Part shown: positions 5,777 to 6,216 of the stretch, one piece after another | Numbering within the stretch: position 1 is the first letter of the stretch | Layout: every line of letters starts with the position of its first letter | From: Chromatiales bacterium | Lineage (GTDB): Bacteria; Pseudomonadota; Gammaproteobacteria; SZUA-140 | Length of the DNA: 6,216 nt | Assembly: GCA_031285245.1 (NCBI GenBank) | Contig: JAITWN010000066.1 | Coordinates: 1 to 6,216 of the forward strand | Reading direction: 5' to 3' | Notes under the pieces: generated by a model | Databases searched by the model: none | Told to the model about the DNA's origin: nothing | What the model saw: only the letters and a program-made list of their open reading frames with translations | Translations under genes and position numbers: made by a program

Positions 5777-6216
5777 TCAGCGTGCTGCCTGATCGCTACT
5801 CTCGTAGATCAGGATAGGCGCCGATTCGCCATTGATGACGCTCTCGTCGATGACCACCTTGCTGACGTTCTCCAGTGACGGCAGATCGTACATGGTGTCG
5901 AGCAGCGTGTGCTCAAGGATGGAACGCAGGCCGCGTGCGCCAGTCTTGCGTTCCATTGCCTTGCGGGCAATGGCAGTCAGCGCATCGGGACGGAACTCAA
6001 GCTCGCAATTCTCCATTTCGAAGAGGCGAGCAAACTGCTTGGTAATCGCATTCTTCGGTTCGGTCAAAATGCGCACCAGCGAAGCCACATCGAGCTCATC
6101 AAGGATCGCCATCACTGGTAAACGACCAACGAACTCCGGAATGAGACCAAACTTGATCAAATCCTCCGGCTCGACCGTATGCAGCCATTCGCCAACGCCC
6201 TTGGTGTCGACCTTGC
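5777..6216 (-). CDS. clpX: ATP-dependent Clp protease ATP-binding subunit ClpX, C-terminal part (start off right edge)
   Basis: ClpX is the AAA+ unfoldase that recognises tagged or damaged proteins and feeds them to the ClpP peptidase chamber. About 145 C-terminal residues are visible, of roughly 424 in the family. The zinc-binding domain, Walker motifs and IGF loop lie beyond the window. The visible part starts inside the large AAA+ subdomain, with KGVGEWLHTVEPEDLIKFG followed by the arginine-finger motif GLIPEFVGRLP (its Arg equivalent to E. coli Arg307). It continues through the small subdomain with EPKNAITKQF and the sensor-2 motif KTGARGLRS (Arg equivalent to Arg370, at exactly the same 63-residue spacing), then LLDTMYDLPS and KVVIDESVI. 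The C-terminus ends SSDQAAR. The frame is open to the window edge with no disruption. Its place 150 bases upstream of lon is the standard proteobacterial arrangement, normally preceded by clpP. Confidence 0.97.
   Translation of the reverse strand, partial: KVDTKGVGEWLHTVEPEDLIKFGLIPEFVGRLPVMAILDELDVASLVRILTEPKNAITKQFARLFEMENCELEFRPDALTAIARKAMERKTGARGLRSILEHTLLDTMYDLPSLENVSKVVIDESVINGESAPILIYESSDQAAR

Noticed and set aside
1..6216. CRISPR array, insertion sequence, prophage or novel defence system
   Set aside because: No spaced direct repeats, transposase, integrase or unknown conserved gene seen. All coding space is taken by recognised housekeeping genes.

Overview
The window is a stretch of ordinary gammaproteobacterial chromosome of moderate to high GC. 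It carries the clpX-lon-ppiD protein quality-control neighbourhood, with fabI at the left edge. The two cut-off genes (fabI and clpX) and the complete lon and ppiD all look like intact housekeeping genes. The order clpX, lon, (hupB), ppiD with fabI beyond is familiar from gammaproteobacteria such as Pseudomonas. A tRNA-Val/tRNA-Asp pair between lon and ppiD recalls Xanthomonadales-type genomes. I cannot place the organism below class.

Layout from left to right: (1) the 3' three quarters of fabI on the + strand, ending at 589; (2) a 235-bp convergent gap (590-824) holding terminator-like hairpins for fabI and ppiD and no credible gene; (3) ppiD on the - strand, 825-2723; (4) a 150-bp ppiD leader (2724-2873) without a recognisable promoter; (5) tRNA-Asp(GUC) and tRNA-Val(UAC) on the - strand, with a good sigma70-type promoter in front of them; (6) a perfect 13-bp hairpin closing the lon unit; (7) lon on the - strand, 3182-5626; (8) a 150-bp clpX-lon gap with a GC-rich hairpin and a heat-shock-like promoter; (9) the 3' third of clpX on the - strand, running off the right edge.

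The genes share a theme. ClpX and Lon are the ATP-dependent cytosolic unfoldase and protease, PpiD is an inner-membrane-anchored periplasmic foldase, and FabI closes the fatty-acid elongation cycle. The clearest departure from the usual layout is the absence of hupB (HU-beta) between lon and ppiD: only the lon terminator and the tRNA promoter fit in that gap. I found no CRISPR, insertion sequence, prophage, toxin-antitoxin or other accessory system, and no evidence for an undescribed system. The findings below are modest local oddities.
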